NCBI GenBank assembly: GCA_025351615.1
Contig: JANXVP010000553.1
Location: 1 to 6,428, forward strand
From: Ramlibacter sp.
Lineage (GTDB): Bacteria; Pseudomonadota; Gammaproteobacteria; Burkholderiales; Burkholderiaceae_C
DNA length: 6,428 nt
Reading direction: 5' to 3'
Notes under the pieces: model-generated
Databases searched by the model: none
What the model was told of the DNA's origin: nothing
The model's input: the letters and a program-made list of their open reading frames with translations, nothing else
Made by a program: the position numbers and the translations under genes
Part shown: positions 6,032 through 6,428 of the stretch, piece after piece
How positions within the stretch are numbered: the first letter of the stretch is position 1
Layout of the letters: every line of letters starts with the position of its first letter

Positions 6032-6093
6032 TCGTACTGCTTTTTTTCGGCCTGCCGGACCCGGGACAAGGATCGATGCTGCAGCGCACAACG

Positions 6094-6099
6094 ATTGTA
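6094..6099 (-). promoter_or_regulatory. Candidate -10 box of the DUF3579 gene
   Basis: The minus strand reads TACAAT at 6099-6094, five of six to consensus, about 55-60 bases upstream of the ATG at 6031. The -35 region is weak (AGGATT or GAGGAT near 6116-6122). The spacer between the two boxes begins with a perfect 12-base palindrome, so the promoter is likely to be controlled. Confidence 0.45.
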
Positions 6100-6111
6100 T
6101 CTTATATAAGA
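6100..6111. promoter_or_regulatory. Perfect TCTTATATAAGA palindrome, candidate operator
   Basis: This 12-base perfect dyad is strikingly AT-rich for this genome and directly abuts the candidate DUF3579 -10 box, occupying the promoter spacer. A dimeric regulator bound here would cover that promoter and could also affect argD, whose -10 box lies about 80 bases to the right. The form resembles short operators of GntR-type regulators, but I cannot name a regulator from the sequence. Confidence 0.4.
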
Positions 6112-6129
6112 CTTGAATCCTCGGTCGGG

Positions 6130-6176
6130 GCCGCTTGACGCATCGCTGTGATGCGAAACCGGCAACCTGAAGCGGC
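6130..6176. repeat. Nested inverted repeats upstream of the argD promoter
   Basis: The outer arms GCCGCTT (6130-6136) and AAGCGGC (6170-6176) are perfect complements. They enclose a second perfect repeat, CGCATC-GCTGT-GATGCG (6139-6155). Both lie upstream of the candidate argD -10, so they would act as DNA sites unless transcription begins further left. Chance is possible in GC-rich DNA. Confidence 0.3.
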
Positions 6177-6188
6177 TGGCTCTGTGCC

Positions 6189-6194
6189 TAAAAT
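6189..6194 (+). promoter_or_regulatory. Candidate -10 box of argD
   Basis: TAAAAT in the context CCTAAAATCAGCC matches five of six consensus positions and resembles the candidate purM -10 context in this window. The best -35 is weak (CTGAAG, 6167-6172, 16-base spacer). Transcription from near 6201 would give a leader of about 46 bases. Confidence 0.45.
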
Positions 6195-6235
6195 CAGCCC
6201 TCAGCGGCCCATTTGGTTGAGCCTTTTTATTTGAT

Positions 6236-6239
6236 GGAG
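6236..6239 (+). promoter_or_regulatory. Ribosome binding site of argD
   Basis: GGAG lies 7 bases before the ATG at 6247. It selects this start over the second in-frame ATG at 6280, which has only a C-rich stretch before it. Confidence 0.65.
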
Positions 6240-6246
6240 CGTTTAA

Positions 6247-6428
<182 letters not shown>

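Noticed and set aside
6041..6047. Run of seven T on the plus strand as a terminator tail
   Set aside because: No stable GC hairpin precedes it in the plus direction, and it lies in the predicted leader of the minus-strand DUF3579 gene, where it reads as A.
6032..6091. N-terminal extension of the DUF3579 protein from the ATG at 6091
   Set aside because: The extra 20 residues are not part of the family as I know it, and the ATG would lie almost at the predicted transcription start.

Overview
This window is ordinary, compact chromosomal DNA from a high-GC betaproteobacterium. The proteins point to Burkholderiales, most likely Comamonadaceae or a close relative. The main clue is the 102-residue ribosomal protein S20 with its Lys-rich N-terminal extension. 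Two neighbour pairs support this: a purM gene divergent from an AI-2E family transporter gene, and a DUF3579 gene divergent from argD. The lineage call rests on remembered family sequences, not on a search.

Layout from left to right. Positions 1-335 (minus) hold the N-terminal part of an AI-2E/PerM-type membrane protein, cut by the window edge. A 75-base divergent spacer leads to purM (411-1442, plus), which is followed after 6 bases by an MFS transporter gene (1449-2642, plus). That gene meets a SirB1-family gene (2639-3490, minus) tail to tail, with both TAG stops folded into one CTAG. The lipid II flippase gene murJ (3551-5116, minus, probable GTG start) lies upstream of the SirB1-family gene. 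A 116-base divergent spacer separates murJ from rpsT (5233-5541, plus). rpsT converges on a DUF3579 gene (5696-6031, minus) across a perfect bidirectional terminator. A 215-base regulatory spacer then leads to the start of argD (6247 to the window end, plus).

Functionally these are housekeeping genes: purine synthesis (PurM), peptidoglycan precursor export (MurJ), ribosome assembly (S20) and arginine synthesis (ArgD). With them are two membrane transporters of unknown substrate and two conserved proteins of unclear role. No tRNA, rRNA, insertion sequence, CRISPR array, phage gene or defence system is visible, and no gap without a gene exceeds 300 bases.

I found no convincing undescribed system. 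The points most worth a second look are in the non-coding DNA: promoters placed so that the SirB1-family gene and perhaps murJ would be leaderless; an rpsT 3' region packed with tandem hairpins; a perfect TCTTATATAAGA palindrome over the DUF3579 promoter; and the shared-stop convergent junction at 2639-2642.
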